Of a stretch of 64,000 bases of DNA, positions 63,202-64,000 are shown in pieces. The translations under genes and the position numbers were made by a program. The notes under the pieces were generated by a model. That model was given only the letters and a program-made list of their open reading frames with translations. It made no database searches and was not told where the DNA came from. The stretch spans positions 310,001-374,000 of the forward strand of contig CAVUKI010000007.1 of the NCBI GenBank assembly GCA_963741995.1. The letters run 5' to 3'. This DNA is from Bog-473 sp963741995 (lineage in GTDB: Bacteria; Actinomycetota; Acidimicrobiia; Acidimicrobiales; RAAP-2). Positions within the stretch are counted from its first letter, which is position 1; every line of letters starts with the position of its first letter.

Positions 63202-63250
63202 CCCGTAAGTGCCGGTAGGGGGCAGGGCAGGGGCGAATCCATCGTCGGGC

Positions 63251-63487
63251 TCAATCGCGACGCCGGCCAAACTCCCGCAACCCTGTCAGGCCGTCCAGGT
63301 GATCGGGGCAAGCCCACACCCGCCACCACCGGTCACCCCGGGGGCTGAACCACCGCCCCGTCCACGAGGGTGCCTCGCTGCAGTGTGTCGCCTGCCCCTG
63401 ACGGTCGTGGACCATGGCCCAACACTGTCCCGGCTCGACGGTGAACGCCTGGGCGTAGCGGTCGCCGGGTTGGGGCATGCCGTCCAC
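63251..63487 (-). CDS. Small Cys/Trp-rich hypothetical protein
   Basis: A 78-residue protein with CWAMVHDRQGQATHCSEAP, then WFSPRGDRWWRVWACPDHL. Three Cys and His residues could bind zinc. GTG 63487 has TACCGT five bases upstream, as for other leaderless genes here. No family recognised, but composition is clearly protein-like. Confidence 0.55.
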   Translation of the reverse strand: MDGMPQPGDRYAQAFTVEPGQCWAMVHDRQGQATHCSEAPSWTGRWFSPRGDRWWRVWACPDHLDGLTGLREFGRRRD

Positions 63488-63876
63488 GGGGCACGGTAGC
63501 GCCGAGCTGCGCCACCTACCCGGCAGCGAGGATCATCAGAAACCGTAAATCGAGCGATGACAGTGACTCCCTCTGCGCGGCCTCCTTCATCTCACTCCAT
63601 CCGAATCGGGTCTAGTTGCTGAGAAAAACCCGAGGGAATTGTGAGAAATTTGGGGGTATTCATTTCGGATCAAGGGTGCTATACCAGTTGTTGTCGGTGT
63701 ACAGGCGCTCGCCAGTCTCTCGCAGACAGGGACCCATTCGGCCGTCCGTCAAGGTGCGTGATCGATGGTTCCGGGGCCAGCTGTTTGGAAAAGATCATCA
63801 GCTCAATCGGGCCGCTTTGCCGCGCCAATTTCTCCTGAATTGACGCTTCCCCCCACGCAAAAAAGGAGCACAACAG
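63488..63876. other. 389-nt low-GC spacer
   Basis: An AT-richer stretch than elsewhere, especially 63600-63670. Two overlapping open frames (63616-63843 and 63641-63838) lack SD, motifs and homologous pattern. It includes the promoter of the hydrolase at the window end. Confidence 0.4.
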
Positions 63877-64000
63877 ATGAGCACGATTACGACGAGCGAC
63901 GGCACGGAGATCTACTACAAGGACTGGGGCGCGGGCCCGGTCGTGACCTTTTCGCATGGTTGGCCCTTGAGCGCCGACGCGTGGGACTGCCAATTGCAGT
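63877..64000 (+). CDS. Alpha/beta hydrolase (chloroperoxidase-like), partial
   Basis: The first 41 codons of a gene cut by the window end. It reads MSTITTSDGTEIYYKDWGAG, then SHGWPLSADAWDCQLQ, the start of non-heme chloroperoxidase/arylesterase-type hydrolases (HGWPL forms the oxyanion hole). AGGAG lies ahead of the ATG at 63877. The catalytic Ser is outside the window. Confidence 0.85.
   Translation, partial: MSTITTSDGTEIYYKDWGAGPVVTFSHGWPLSADAWDCQLQ

Noticed and set aside
52900..63250. Classical integron array
   Set aside because: No integrase in the window, genes face both ways, and the repeats lack the attC end consensus (RYYYAAC/GTTRRRY). Kept only as a cassette-like observation.
63616..63843. 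75-residue frame before the final hydrolase
   Set aside because: No SD, motif or support; low-GC spacer.
1..64000. CRISPR array, tRNA, rRNA, prophage or insertion sequence
   Set aside because: No regularly spaced repeats, no T-loop/cloverleaf pattern, no transposase, integrase or phage structural gene was seen on either strand.

Overview
The window is high-GC bacterial DNA with GTG/TTG starts, many 4-nt stop/start overlaps (ATGA/GTGA), mycothiol-type (maleylpyruvate isomerase-like) genes, cydDC, DapC-type aminotransferase and OmpR/HisKA regulation. This fits an actinobacterium. The secreted protein with GYWEVASDGG repeats and the hpnA/hpnO-like pair fit an uncultured Acidimicrobiia-type soil or aquatic lineage; that placement is inference. 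No rRNA, tRNA, CRISPR array, phage module, insertion sequence or integrase was recognised.

Layout. 0-5 kb: exported or anchored proteins (GH16 hydrolase, lipoprotein alpha/beta hydrolase, six-repeat secreted protein). 5-11 kb: short-chain dehydrogenases, a CxxC carboxymuconolactone-decarboxylase-fold protein, and a PhyH oxygenase overlapping a frameshifted GH13 alpha-glucosidase. 11-13.5 kb: two-component system. 13.7-17.3 kb: an amine-catabolic unit (aldehyde dehydrogenase, TetR, flavin amine oxidase) with a clear palindrome in the divergent promoter. 17.3-23 kb: dienelactone hydrolase, then a thiolase-like protein overlapping cydD and cydC. 23-25 kb: beta-helix lipoprotein. 25-30.3 kb: TetR, then a six-gene leftward operon (aminotransferase, PhzF, Nudix, zinc-ribbon, histidine phosphatase, DUF2889). 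30.4-38.1 kb: EEP nuclease, SulP transporter, PLP decarboxylase with DinB/MDMPI gene, secreted repeat lipoprotein with Lrp regulator, methyltransferase, NRDE protein. 38-50.5 kb: ettA, hpnA/hpnO-like pair, sulfatase, cation/proton antiporter, DUF1214, SDR, TMEM175-like channel, DUF3089 lipase with divergent MarR, YdeI-like protein.

50.5-64 kb is different in character. It is a run of mostly single, small, mixed-orientation genes (GlxA fragment, SRPBCC, methyltransferases, SnoaL, RidA, two RibD/DHFR-like reductases, hydrolases, SCP2-PhyH fusion, DUF2510 and DUF6188-like genes, an AAA kinase). Many of the spacers carry related hairpins with GTGCCC/GGGGCAC outer arms. Together they look like a cassette-like accessory region.

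Two window-wide signals stand out. At least ten genes are interrupted by single-base indels or one in-frame stop although both sides of the break are well conserved, several at short homopolymers, so assembly error and real decay must be separated. Many genes start only 6-8 nt after a TANNNT hexamer, the signature of leaderless transcription.
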